Shown piece after piece: positions 56,687 to 64,000 of a stretch of 64,000 nucleotides of DNA. Source of the DNA: Buttiauxella brennerae ATCC 51605 (lineage in GTDB: Bacteria > Pseudomonadota > Gammaproteobacteria > Enterobacterales > Enterobacteriaceae); the NCBI RefSeq assembly GCF_001654925.1, contig NZ_LXER01000006.1:1-64000 (forward strand). Direction: 5' to 3'. The notes beneath the pieces are model-generated. The model was not told where the DNA came from and did not search any database. It worked only from the letters and a program-made list of their open reading frames with translations. The translations under genes and the position numbers were made by a program. Positions within the stretch are counted from its first letter, which is position 1; each line of letters opens with the position of its first letter.

Positions 56687-57787
56687 TTAGCCAGTAATCG
56701 AACTCTTCAGAGCGCAATCTTGCAGGTTTCGCTCAAGAGCCAGTTCGATCAAGCGCGTAATCAGCGTTTGATAATCCAGGCCGGTGGCTTGCCAGAGTTT
56801 TGGATACATACTGATATTGGTGAAACCAGGCAGCGTGTTGATCTCATTGATAATAACTTCATTATCGGCGGTCAGGAACACGTCAACTCGCGCCATGCCA
56901 CTGCATTCCAGCGTCTGATAAGCACGTACCGCAATATCACGAATCTTATCGTTGATATCAGCGGAGATTGCCGCAGGCACCACCACTTGCGCGCCTTTAT
57001 CATCAATGTATTTGGTGTCGTACGAGTAGAAATCACTGCTGACAACGACTTCACCGCAGGTACTGGCTTGTGGTTCATCATTGCCCAATACCGCACATTC
57101 AATCTCACGGCCTTTAATGCCGGTTTCCACCACAACTTTGTGGTCAAACTCGAAGGCTAACGCGACAGCCGTTTCATACTGTTCTGCGGTGTTCACTTTG
57201 CTGACGCCCACGGATGAACCCTGGTTGGCAGGCTTGATAAACAGCGGAACGCCCAGTTTTGCCTCGACTTCAGCAAAGCTGATTTTGTTACGGTTCGCGC
57301 GGGTAAGAGTAATAAACGGTGCGATATTCAGCCCGGCATCACGCAGCAGGCGCTTAGTGACATCTTTATCCATACTGACCGCAGAACCCAGCACGCCAGA
57401 ACCGACAAACGGTAAGTTCGCCATGCGCAGCATCCCCTGCAGGGAGCCATCTTCTCCTAACGTGCCATGAACGATCGGGAAAATAACATCAACAGGCGCT
57501 AAAAATTGCGCGGAAGAGGATTCAATCAGCTGGTTTTCTGTTTGACCTGGCACGACGGCGACATTGGTCCCGGATCGATTCAGGGCGATCAATGCCGGGT
57601 TCTCAGCATTTAACAGATAGTTGGACGCGTCATTGACGTGCCACTGGCCTTGTTTATCAATACCCAGCAACACCACTTCAAACTTTGACTTATCAATAGC
57701 GTCGACAATATTTTTCGCCGATTGAAGCGACACTTCGTGTTCTGCTGACTTACCACCAAACACGATACCAACCCGCAGTTTTGCCAT
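56687..57787 (-). CDS. ddlA: D-alanine--D-alanine ligase A
   Basis: DdlA joins two D-alanines for the peptidoglycan stem. The 366-residue ATP-grasp enzyme begins [32 protein letters not shown] at ATG 57787, matching the E. coli start, and contains [17 protein letters not shown], the ATP-grasp [17 protein letters not shown], and [19 protein letters not shown]. An in-frame ATG three codons earlier in the frame (MGLGMAKL) has no better ribosome site. It converges on yaiZ. Confidence 0.96.
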   Translation of the reverse strand: MAKLRVGIVFGGKSAEHEVSLQSAKNIVDAIDKSKFEVVLLGIDKQGQWHVNDASNYLLNAENPALIALNRSGTNVAVVPGQTENQLIESSSAQFLAPVDVIFPIVHGTLGEDGSLQGMLRMANLPFVGSGVLGSAVSMDKDVTKRLLRDAGLNIAPFITLTRANRNKISFAEVEAKLGVPLFIKPANQGSSVGVSKVNTAEQYETAVALAFEFDHKVVVETGIKGREIECAVLGNDEPQASTCGEVVVSSDFYSYDTKYIDDKGAQVVVPAAISADINDKIRDIAVRAYQTLECSGMARVDVFLTADNEVIINEINTLPGFTNISMYPKLWQATGLDYQTLITRLIELALERNLQDCALKSSITG

Positions 57788-57920
57788 GCCCAAACCCATC
57801 CTTAAACAGTACAAAGGCGGACAACATACCACGCTCATTCAGAGGATTCATGTGCTTCCTGCCGCTTAAAACCGCTCAACTTCTATAATGATTATTCCGT
57901 AAACAATATCAGGTGGTGGC

Positions 57921-58619
57921 ATGGCGAAAGGAGTCAAGATTGTGGCTGGCATGGCCATTATGGGCGCATTGGCATTCTGGCTCTATGAGCGTCTGCCTGC
58001 GCAATACAATCCGTTTTCACCCCTTTCGATTGATGACCCGCCGACGCTTGTCACTCGCTATAAATTGCGCCAACTGGTGAATAACCCGCAACAATGCCTG
58101 GCATTGTTAGAGCAGGCAAAAACTCGTGGGTTATTAAACTTCCGCAGCGTTCCAGATATCGCCGGGAACTGTCCGTTGACTGATGTGGTGCGGGTGCAGA
58201 GTTTCGGCCGCGTTGGGCTAAGCAGCAGTTTTTTAGCCAGCTGCCCGCTTGCGCTAAGCAGCACGAGGTTTGTTCATCAACGCGCTGTGCCGCTGGCACA
58301 AGCTGAAATGGGCAGTGAACTGACACGCATTAACCATTTAGGCAGTTTCGCCTGCCGTAATATTTACAATCGCGAAGGTGCGCGGCGCAGTGAACATGCG
58401 ACGGCAGATGCGCTGGATATCAGCGGTTTTGGTTTTTCCAATAAACAACAAATCAGTGTGCTGAAAGGCTGGAACGGCACGGGGAAGGAACAAGCTTACC
58501 TGCATACGCTTTTTGCAAACGGCTGCCCGTTTTTTGGTAATGCTCTGGGGCCAGAATATAACGCCGCACATGCTAATCATTTTCACCTGGGTATGCGGGG
58601 ATATGGGCTTTGTCGATAA
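57921..58619 (+). CDS. Extensin-like C-terminal domain protein
   Basis: The 232-residue protein has an N-terminal anchor helix (GVKIVAGMAIMGALAFWLYERL) and an exported domain of the Extensin_C family with SEHATADALDISGFGF and HANHFHLGMRGYG, His/Asp residues like those of M15-type peptidoglycan peptidases. Six or more cysteines in the exported part (QQCLALL, GNCPLT, ASCPLA, FACRN, NGCPFF, GLCR) suggest disulfides. Peptidoglycan modification is inference from the fold. It is not between ddlA and iraP in K-12. Confidence 0.85.
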   Translation: MAKGVKIVAGMAIMGALAFWLYERLPAQYNPFSPLSIDDPPTLVTRYKLRQLVNNPQQCLALLEQAKTRGLLNFRSVPDIAGNCPLTDVVRVQSFGRVGLSSSFLASCPLALSSTRFVHQRAVPLAQAEMGSELTRINHLGSFACRNIYNREGARRSEHATADALDISGFGFSNKQQISVLKGWNGTGKEQAYLHTLFANGCPFFGNALGPEYNAAHANHFHLGMRGYGLCR

Positions 58620-58691
58620 AACAAATTTGTATGATAAACTTCACACTATTCCGCTGATCTTTTTTAACCCCACTCATAAAGCGTGCATGGT

Positions 58692-59912
58692 ATGGAATCC
58701 TGGAAGGTCAATATTATCTCGGTGTGGTTCGGTTGCTTTTTTACCGGGTTAGCCATCAGCCAAATTCTGCCGTTTTTACCGCTCTACGTTGAACAACTGG
58801 GTGTGACATCTCACGAAGCGTTATCAATGTGGTCCGGGCTCACCTTCAGCGTAACCTTTCTGGTCTCCGCGATTGTTTCGCCGATGTGGGGAAGCCTTGC
58901 CGATCGCAAAGGCCGAAAATTAATGCTTCTGCGTGCCTCGTTGGGCATGGCTATCGCTATTTTATTACAGGCATTTGCGACTAACGTCTGGCAGCTTTTT
59001 ATTCTGCGCGCCGTCATGGGGCTGACTTCTGGTTATATTCCCAATGCCATGGCTTTAGTTGCTTCGCAAGTCCCGCGTGAACGCAGTGGGTGGGCATTAA
59101 GCACACTTTCTACCGCGCAAATCAGTGGCGTTATTGTTGGCCCATTATTGGGCGGTTATATGGCCGATACCCTTGGCTTACGTATGGTTTTTTACGTCAC
59201 CGCTGCGCTGTTGATGGTGAGTTTTTTAGTGACGTTATTTCTGATTAAAGAAGGCGGCCGGCCAAATATCAGTAAAGCCGACCGTTTATCAGGGAAAGCG
59301 GTGTTTGCTTCGCTGCCTTATCCTAAATTAATGATAAGCCTGTTTGTCACGACGATGGTCATTCAACTTTGTAATGGTTCCGTGGGGCCAATACTTGCGC
59401 TGTTTATCAAACACCTTTCTCCGGAAAGTAACAATATCGCTTTTATCAGCGGTTTTATTGCGGCAGTACCGGGTATTTCAGCGCTTATTTCAGCACCGAG
59501 ATTGGGCAAGCTAGGAGACCGCATCGGTACCGCCAGAGTATTAATGGCGACGCTGATTTTTTCCGTGATATTGTTCTTTGCCATGTCATGGGTGACATCA
59601 CCGATGCAACTCGCCGCACTGCGTTTTTTACTCGGTTTTGCTGATGGTGCAATGTTACCCGCGGTTCAAACTTTGCTGGTTAAATATTCCAGCGACCAGG
59701 TGACTGGGCGTATTTTTGGTTATAATCAATCGTTTATGTATCTTGGTAATGTGGTTGGCCCACTAATCGGCGCTGGCGTTTCAGCGATGGCAGGCTACCG
59801 CTGGGTATTTATCGCCACGGCCTTAGTGGTGTTGCTGAATGTGTGGCAACTGGCCGTTATGCTCAGGCGCAAAAAGCGCCAGGATGAAATGCGCAACCAG
59901 GCTGCACCCTAA
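58692..59912 (+). CDS. MdtG-like MFS exporter (DHA1 family)
   Basis: The 406-residue protein has 12 membrane segments and closely follows E. coli MdtG (YceE): FLPLYVEQLGV, SMWSGLTFSVTFL, MWGSLADRKGRKLMLLRA, NAMALVASQVPRERSGWALSTLST, IAAVPGISALISAPRLGKLGDRIGT and VQTLLVKYSS. MdtG raises resistance to fosfomycin and deoxycholate. ATG 58692 is chosen over the GTG nine bases earlier. K-12 mdtG is at another locus, so this is a relocated gene or paralogue. Confidence 0.88.
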   Translation: MESWKVNIISVWFGCFFTGLAISQILPFLPLYVEQLGVTSHEALSMWSGLTFSVTFLVSAIVSPMWGSLADRKGRKLMLLRASLGMAIAILLQAFATNVWQLFILRAVMGLTSGYIPNAMALVASQVPRERSGWALSTLSTAQISGVIVGPLLGGYMADTLGLRMVFYVTAALLMVSFLVTLFLIKEGGRPNISKADRLSGKAVFASLPYPKLMISLFVTTMVIQLCNGSVGPILALFIKHLSPESNNIAFISGFIAAVPGISALISAPRLGKLGDRIGTARVLMATLIFSVILFFAMSWVTSPMQLAALRFLLGFADGAMLPAVQTLLVKYSSDQVTGRIFGYNQSFMYLGNVVGPLIGAGVSAMAGYRWVFIATALVVLLNVWQLAVMLRRKKRQDEMRNQAAP

Positions 59913-60162
59913 TTTATTATATTTAATGTTGAGTTGTACTTTAAATATGCCTGTGTGAAAAGTGACCGTAATTATATTTTATGGAAACTTATGGGTTATT
60001 TTTAGACGTGAAATAACAACCCTGCTCTTAATTACGCCACACTCAATATTTTGCTGTGTAGCACATATTTATCTTATTATATAAAAATAGTTATGCTGCC
60101 CCTCTAGGCAACCTGAAACAGGAATGCTAACGTCAGGATTCAAATTATTGTGGGCAGCAAAT
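59913..60162. other. Intergenic region before iraP
   Basis: This 250-bp AT-rich interval separates the MdtG-like gene from iraP and must contain the iraP promoter. In E. coli iraP is induced by phosphate starvation through ppGpp. No coding frame is supported here. Confidence 0.5.
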
Positions 60163-60423
60163 ATGAAGAATCTGATCTCTGAGTTACTGGTTAAACTCGC
60201 CGAAAAAGAAGAAGAGTCGAAAGAGTTTATCGCACAGATAGAGGCTCTTGAAATAGTGGTTACCGCTATGCTGCGCCGGATGGAACAGAACGATAGAGAG
60301 GCGATCATCAGCAATATTGAAGGTGCCTTACATGACGTTCACCCTGCAGAGACGGTCACTTCTCATGATGCTGAACTGCTAAAACAATATCTCGATAAGT
60401 TGCTGACTCACCCGCGCGAGTGA
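60163..60423 (+). CDS. iraP: Anti-adaptor protein IraP
   Basis: IraP blocks the adaptor RssB and so protects sigma-S from ClpXP in phosphate starvation. The 86 residues equal E. coli length and agree in [15 protein letters not shown], the coiled-coil-like [24 protein letters not shown] segment and the C-terminal [18 protein letters not shown] 60163 gives the E. coli start; the in-frame ATG at 60124 would add 13 residues. In K-12 phoA follows; here it is missing and psiF comes next. Confidence 0.93.
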   Translation: MKNLISELLVKLAEKEEESKEFIAQIEALEIVVTAMLRRMEQNDREAIISNIEGALHDVHPAETVTSHDAELLKQYLDKLLTHPRE

Positions 60424-60565
60424 TTCTCGCCATCGTTATGTTTACAGCATTGATATTTTTACAAGAAGCAGCGCTGCACGATATATCCCAAAATTACTTT
60501 GGGCTGTTCGCCTTTTCTGCATATACAAACCAAAATTAAAGCACCTCGCTAAAAAGGATGGTGCT

Positions 60566-60883
60566 ATGAAAACAGTATTGATGATGGTGTTATTTGCCGG
60601 TGTTGTTGGGTCAGCGGTCGCAGCAGATAAAGCGATGACTCCTCAACAGCAACGCATGACAACCTGTAACCAACAGGCGACATCGCAAACCCTGAAGGGT
60701 GACGCGCGCAAAACCTATATGAGTAACTGCCTTAAGAACAGTGAATCTGCGCCAGCAGATAAAAGTCTGACGCCTCAACAGCAGAAAATGAAAGAGTGTA
60801 ATGCAGAGGCGGCCAGGCAAACGTTATCCGGCGATACGCGAAAAACTTTCATGAGTAATTGCCTGAAAAAACAACCCAAGTAG
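60566..60883 (+). CDS. psiF: Phosphate-starvation-inducible protein PsiF
   Basis: The 105-residue exported protein has a signal peptide (MKTVLMMVLFAGVVGSAVA) and two tandem PsiF repeats, each with LTPQQQKMxxCN, a Gln/Ala-rich run, GDxRKTxMSNCLK (about residues 24-57 and 67-102). The repeats keep two cysteines each. Function is unknown. In K-12 it is co-transcribed with phoA; no phoA or fragment of it lies before it here. No Pho box was recognised in the 142-bp gap. Confidence 0.92.
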   Translation: MKTVLMMVLFAGVVGSAVAADKAMTPQQQRMTTCNQQATSQTLKGDARKTYMSNCLKNSESAPADKSLTPQQQKMKECNAEAARQTLSGDTRKTFMSNCLKKQPK

Positions 60884-60988
60884 CCTGAACAGGTGAGTCG
60901 CTCCGCTGGCTCACCCAAAAAATCATACTTTCCCCCTGATTAAACTTTCTATAATTACGGCAAATATTTCAGAATATTCCTAATTATC

Positions 60989-62101
60989 ATGAGTGATGAA
61001 CACAGTTCTGGTAGATGGCTTCCAGGGGGAATTATGGAAAGCTCAACGTACCTTGATGAAGACAGCCATAGGTCGGGGCGGCGCTTTGCCCGCCGCCTTT
61101 ACATTCCCAGAATCATTGGGCTGGCGACGGGTTTCTTTTGCGTCGCATCGGTGTTGGTCATGCAACCCGTGTCCGGATGGTGGTGGCTGTTGCTCATCAC
61201 ATATGGCTTTATCTGGCCTCACTTCGCATGGCAAACGGCCGACCGCTCATCAGACCCGGCAGGGGCTGAAACCCGTAACTTGATGATTGATTCATTGATG
61301 GGCGGCGTGTGGATTGCATTAATGGGCTTTAATGCACTGCCATCGGCGTTAATTCTCGCCATGATCAGCATGAATAACGTTGGCTGTGGTGGCTTGAAAC
61401 TTTTCCTCGGCGGCCTGGGCTTGATAACGTTCAGTTGTCTGTTGATAACGGGTTTATTCCAGATACCGGTTAATCTGGAAACTACGCCCTCACAGGTTTG
61501 GATTTGCCTGCCGTTCCTGTTGATATACCCCACATACTTTGGGCTGGTCAGCTACCGGACAGCACTCAAACTTTCCGAACATAAACGACGTCTGATGCAC
61601 ATGAGTACCCGTGACGGTATGACCGGCGTTTATAACCGTCGCCACTGGGAGCATTTGTTGCACGGCGAGTATGACAACTGCCAGCGCTACCAGCGCAGTG
61701 CGACGTTGATTCTCATCGATATTGACCACTTCAAGTCGATCAACGATTCATTCGGCCATGACGTCGGCGATGAGGCCATTCTGGCGATTACCGAACATTT
61801 GCAGCTCACATTGCGCATTACCGATGTGATAGGGCGCTTTGGAGGCGATGAGTTTGGCGTCATTATGTCCGGTACGTCACAAGAAAGTGCCATACAGGCA
61901 ATAGACCGCGTTCGGGAGTATCTTGGGGAGTTCCGGTTACCGCACGCACCGCATTTTTGTCTGCGTATCAGCGTAGGGGTGGCGGAATTTGATAAGAGTA
62001 TGGTGAATTATCGCGAGTGGCTAAAATCTTCTGACGTGGCGTTGTATAAAGCCAAAAATCTCGGGCGTAGCCGTACTGAAGTGGCTGATATCGCAGCATA
62101 A
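60989..62101 (+). CDS. dgcC: Diguanylate cyclase DgcC (AdrA/YaiC)
   Basis: The 370-residue protein makes c-di-GMP that activates cellulose synthesis, under CsgD and sigma-S. The N-terminal MASE2 membrane domain (about residues 30-195, several hydrophobic helices) is followed by a GGDEF domain with the active loop FGGDEFGVIMSG (about residue 285), DGMTGVYNRRHW, LIDIDHFKSINDSFGHDVGD and ALYKAKNLGRSRTEV. The GGDEF motif is intact, so catalysis is expected. Position before proC equals K-12. Confidence 0.95.
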   Translation: MSDEHSSGRWLPGGIMESSTYLDEDSHRSGRRFARRLYIPRIIGLATGFFCVASVLVMQPVSGWWWLLLITYGFIWPHFAWQTADRSSDPAGAETRNLMIDSLMGGVWIALMGFNALPSALILAMISMNNVGCGGLKLFLGGLGLITFSCLLITGLFQIPVNLETTPSQVWICLPFLLIYPTYFGLVSYRTALKLSEHKRRLMHMSTRDGMTGVYNRRHWEHLLHGEYDNCQRYQRSATLILIDIDHFKSINDSFGHDVGDEAILAITEHLQLTLRITDVIGRFGGDEFGVIMSGTSQESAIQAIDRVREYLGEFRLPHAPHFCLRISVGVAEFDKSMVNYREWLKSSDVALYKAKNLGRSRTEVADIAA

Positions 62102-62105
62102 CCCC

Positions 62106-62121
62106 CTCCTGAAAACAGGAG
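62106..62121. terminator. Hairpin between dgcC and proC
   Basis: CTCCTG (62106-62111) and CAGGAG (62116-62121) pair around an AAAA loop between the convergent genes. No strong T run follows on the plus strand, so its action as a terminator is uncertain. Confidence 0.4.
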
Positions 62122-62133
62122 AGGGCGTTAATA

Positions 62134-62943
62134 TTATGATTTACCCAGGTGCTCGGATTTCGCCATACATTTCACCACGGCTTCCATTACCGCCGCTCTG
62201 AAACCTTTCTCTTCCAGAACTTTTACCGCTTCAATCGTCGTACCGCCTGGAGAACAAACCATATCTTTCAATTCACCTGGATGCTGGCCGGTTTCAAGCA
62301 CCATTTTGGCTGAACCCATCACAGCCTGTGCTGCAAATTGATACGCTTGTTTGCGTGGCATTCCGCCTAGCACCGCAGCATCAGCCATAGCTTCAATAAA
62401 CATAAACACATAAGCAGGTGCTGAGCCGCTAACCCCAACAACCGGATGAATCAGGGTTTCCGACACTACTTCGGCAAGCCCAAAACTGCGGAAAATATTC
62501 ACCGCATCGGCGATATCTTCTGACGTCACCAGCGCGTTCGGCGTAATTGACGTCATGCCCGCATTCACCAGCGCAGGGGTGTTTGGCATGGCCCGGATAA
62601 TCTTGCGGTCATGGCCTAATGCTTTCGCCAGTGAGTCCAGCGTTATGCCCGCTGCAATGGAAATCACGACGGTGTCTTTATTCAGGCTGGAATTGACTTC
62701 ACCCAGCACTTTTAGCATCACATTCGGTTTCACGGCGCCGAAAACAATATCTGCGATCTGTGCCACTTCCTGTGCGCTTTGCGCCGCATTAATACCGTAC
62801 TGGTCGTGTAAGGCTGCCACTTTATCGGGCGAAGGTGTGTAGACCCAGATATTACCTGGAAGTACCTGTCCACTGGCGATCAGGCCACCCAGGATGGCTT
62901 TTCCCATGTTGCCGCAACCAATAAATCCAATTTTCTTATCCAA
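62134..62943 (-). CDS. proC: Pyrroline-5-carboxylate reductase
   Basis: ProC reduces pyrroline-5-carboxylate to proline, the last step of the pathway begun by proBA. The 269 residues equal the E. coli length when the TTG at 62943 is used (MDKKIGFIGCGNMGKAILGGLIASGQ), which has GGAGTGAG upstream; the upstream ATG frame adds 12 unrelated residues. The Rossmann GxGNMG, RAMPNTPALVNAGMTSI, GVSGSAPAYVFMFIEAMADAAV and the C-terminal signature SPGGTTIEAVKVLEEKGFR are present. Confidence 0.96.
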   Translation of the reverse strand: MDKKIGFIGCGNMGKAILGGLIASGQVLPGNIWVYTPSPDKVAALHDQYGINAAQSAQEVAQIADIVFGAVKPNVMLKVLGEVNSSLNKDTVVISIAAGITLDSLAKALGHDRKIIRAMPNTPALVNAGMTSITPNALVTSEDIADAVNIFRSFGLAEVVSETLIHPVVGVSGSAPAYVFMFIEAMADAAVLGGMPRKQAYQFAAQAVMGSAKMVLETGQHPGELKDMVCSPGGTTIEAVKVLEEKGFRAAVMEAVVKCMAKSEHLGKS

Positions 62944-63103
62944 AGTCTCACTCCATCTTTTGAGTTGTGTGATGAGCATAGCTTAACGTGGTTTCCATCG
63001 CTCACGCTACGTCCAGGCAAAACAGCAGGCAAAGATAAAGTTGGCGATTGCCGGAAAAGCACGGCAAGATCCCTTTCATTCCCACTGACAACGAGGAGTC
63101 GTC

Positions 63104-63565
63104 ATGCAAATTTGGGTGGATGCAGATGCGTGTCCAAAAGTGATCAAAGAAGTGCTGTTTCGCGCGGCGGAACGCGCGCAAGTCATGGTGACGCTGGTGG
63201 CAAACCAGGGGCTGAAAACGCCGCCATCGCGTTTTATTCGTACCCTGCAAGTGGCGACCGGTTTTGATGTGGCAGACAACGAAATTGTACGCCGCTGCGA
63301 AAAAGGTGATTTAGTGGTTACAGCCGACATTCCGCTGGCGGCTGATGTGCTGGAAAAGGGCGCGATTGCGTTAAATCCTCGTGGTGAACTCTACACACCT
63401 GCTACTATTCGTGAGCGCCTGACGATGCGCGATTTTATGGATACATTGAGAGCCAGTGGCGTACAGACTGGTGGGCCTGACAGCCTGAACCAACGCGACC
63501 GTCAGCTGTTTGCTAATGAACTTGAAAAGTGGCTGTTAGCCGCGAGCCGTTCAAAAAGCGCTTAA
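63104..63565 (+). CDS. yaiI: UPF0178 protein YaiI
   Basis: The 153-residue protein matches E. coli Yai[26 protein letters not shown] at the start, [27 protein letters not shown] and a conserved middle [14 protein letters not shown]. The aspartates resemble those of NYN/PIN-like nuclease folds, but function is unknown. AACGAGGAG precedes ATG 63104. It is divergent from proC with about 160 bp between. Confidence 0.93.
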   Translation: MQIWVDADACPKVIKEVLFRAAERAQVMVTLVANQGLKTPPSRFIRTLQVATGFDVADNEIVRRCEKGDLVVTADIPLAADVLEKGAIALNPRGELYTPATIRERLTMRDFMDTLRASGVQTGGPDSLNQRDRQLFANELEKWLLAASRSKSA

Positions 63566-63587
63566 TACCGATGAAATTCTATTCCAC

Positions 63588-63606
63588 GTACTAGCTTGCT
63601 GGTATG
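63588..63606 (+). promoter_or_regulatory. Candidate TrpR operator of aroL
   Basis: GTACTAG-cttg-CTGGTAT is an imperfect palindrome like the trp operator (ACTAGT core, GTACTAG half-sites) and lies 40-57 bp before the aroL start, where E. coli aroL is repressed by TrpR with TyrR. Clear TyrR boxes were not identified in the short interval. Confidence 0.55.
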
Positions 63607-63644
63607 ATGACACTCTTTGGCGGACTTCTAAGGATTAGCCACCG

Positions 63645-64000
63645 ATGACTCAACCCATTTATTTAGTCGGCGCACGAGGTTGTGGCAAAACAACCGTGGG
63701 TGTTGCATTAGCGCAGGCATTGGGCTGTAACTTTGTCGATACCGACCACTACCTTTTAGAAAGCACAAAAATGAGCGTTGCCGACATTGTGGCGAAAGAG
63801 GGCTGGGAAGGTTTTCGCCGCCGCGAATCGGGCGCGCTGCAAAGTGTTACGGCGCCGGGTACGGTTATCGCGACAGGCGGCGGTATGATTCTTGCCGAAA
63901 GTAATCGGCAGTTTATGCGCGAGCATGGTGTGGTTATCTACCTGCGTGCACCCGCGCAAATTCTGGCTTCACGTTTAGAAGCATTCCCGGAAGAAGGCCA
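63645..64000 (+). CDS. aroL: Shikimate kinase II, partial (window end)
   Basis: AroL phosphorylates shikimate in aromatic amino-acid synthesis. The visible 118 residues start [27 protein letters not shown] with the Walker A motif GARGCGKTT, continue with the shikimate-binding FVDTDHYL and RRRESGAL, and TGGGMIL. E. coli AroL is 174 residues, so about one third is beyond the window. It is not frame-disrupted. Position after yaiI equals K-12. Confidence 0.96.
   Translation, partial: MTQPIYLVGARGCGKTTVGVALAQALGCNFVDTDHYLLESTKMSVADIVAKEGWEGFRRRESGALQSVTAPGTVIATGGGMILAESNRQFMREHGVVIYLRAPAQILASRLEAFPEEG

Overview
The window is chromosomal DNA from a member of the Enterobacteriaceae. Most proteins are close, often near-identical in motif regions, to E. 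coli K-12 proteins, and gene order follows two K-12 segments: dkgB-yafC-yafD-yafE-mltD-gloB-yafS-rnhA-dnaQ-aspV-yafV-fadE-gmhA-yafJ-yafK-dinB-pepD-gpt-frsA-crl-phoE-proBA, then (yaiT/ehaB)-iprA-ampH-sbmA-yaiW-yaiY-yaiZ-ddlA-iraP-psiF-dgcC-proC-yaiI-aroL. It is not E. coli itself: it carries a Na+-NQR operon, a purine/ureide (hpx) catabolic cluster and several accessory genes, and lacks ivy, the yafQ-dinJ and yafNOP toxin genes, phoA, and everything that lies in K-12 between proA and the ehaB/yaiT locus. A genus such as Buttiauxella, Kluyvera or a relative is plausible but cannot be fixed from sequence reading alone.

Layout. 1-9.2 kb: a terminator from an upstream operon (in K-12 an rRNA operon lies there), then core housekeeping genes: aldo-keto reductase, LysR regulator with a divergent MFS exporter not in K-12, nuclease-fold protein, methyltransferases, lytic transglycosylase MltD, glyoxalase II, RNase HI and the DnaQ proofreading subunit. 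9.3-9.5 kb: tRNA-Asp (aspV) with promoter and terminator. 9.5-21.0 kb: an accessory ureide-degradation island just after the tRNA: NCS1-type permease, allantoin racemase, PuuE-type allantoinase, the oxalurate/oxamate module hpxWXYZ, a MurR/RpiR regulator, ureidoglycine aminotransferase, a fused allantoate amidohydrolase-OHCU decarboxylase, and hydroxyisourate hydrolase. Together they would take hydroxyisourate or allantoin through allantoate and ureidoglycine to oxalurate/oxamate and oxalate, releasing ammonia. No enzyme that makes hydroxyisourate from urate is in the window.

21.0-26.7 kb: yafV, fadE (with a FadR-like site), gmhA, yafJ, yafK. 27.2-33.2 kb: nqrABCDEF plus the maturation factor nqrM, without the flavin transferase gene apbE. 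33.3-42.4 kb: dinB (LexA box), pepD, gpt, a ~100-bp palindromic repeat, frsA, crl, phoE (two Pho boxes) and proBA. 42.8-51.2 kb: an EhaB/YaiT-type autotransporter, IprA-type regulator, AmpH, a small secreted protein, an LpxP-like acyltransferase, a cysteine hydrolase and the peptide importer SbmA. 51.2-54.5 kb: a MarR-EmrA-EmrB-like efflux cassette, with a perfect 15-bp inverted repeat as its likely operator, inserted between sbmA and yaiW. 54.6-64.0 kb: yaiW, yaiY, yaiZ, ddlA, an extensin-like protein, an MdtG-like exporter, iraP, psiF, dgcC, proC, yaiI and the start of aroL, cut by the window end.

Three genes bear on sigma-S and biofilm control (crl, iraP, dgcC), and many are envelope genes (mltD, yafK, phoE, ehaB, ampH, lpxP, sbmA, yaiW, ddlA). 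No insertion sequence, prophage or CRISPR array was seen. The most distinctive content is the hpx island with its domain fusion; no wholly unfamiliar multi-gene system was recognised.
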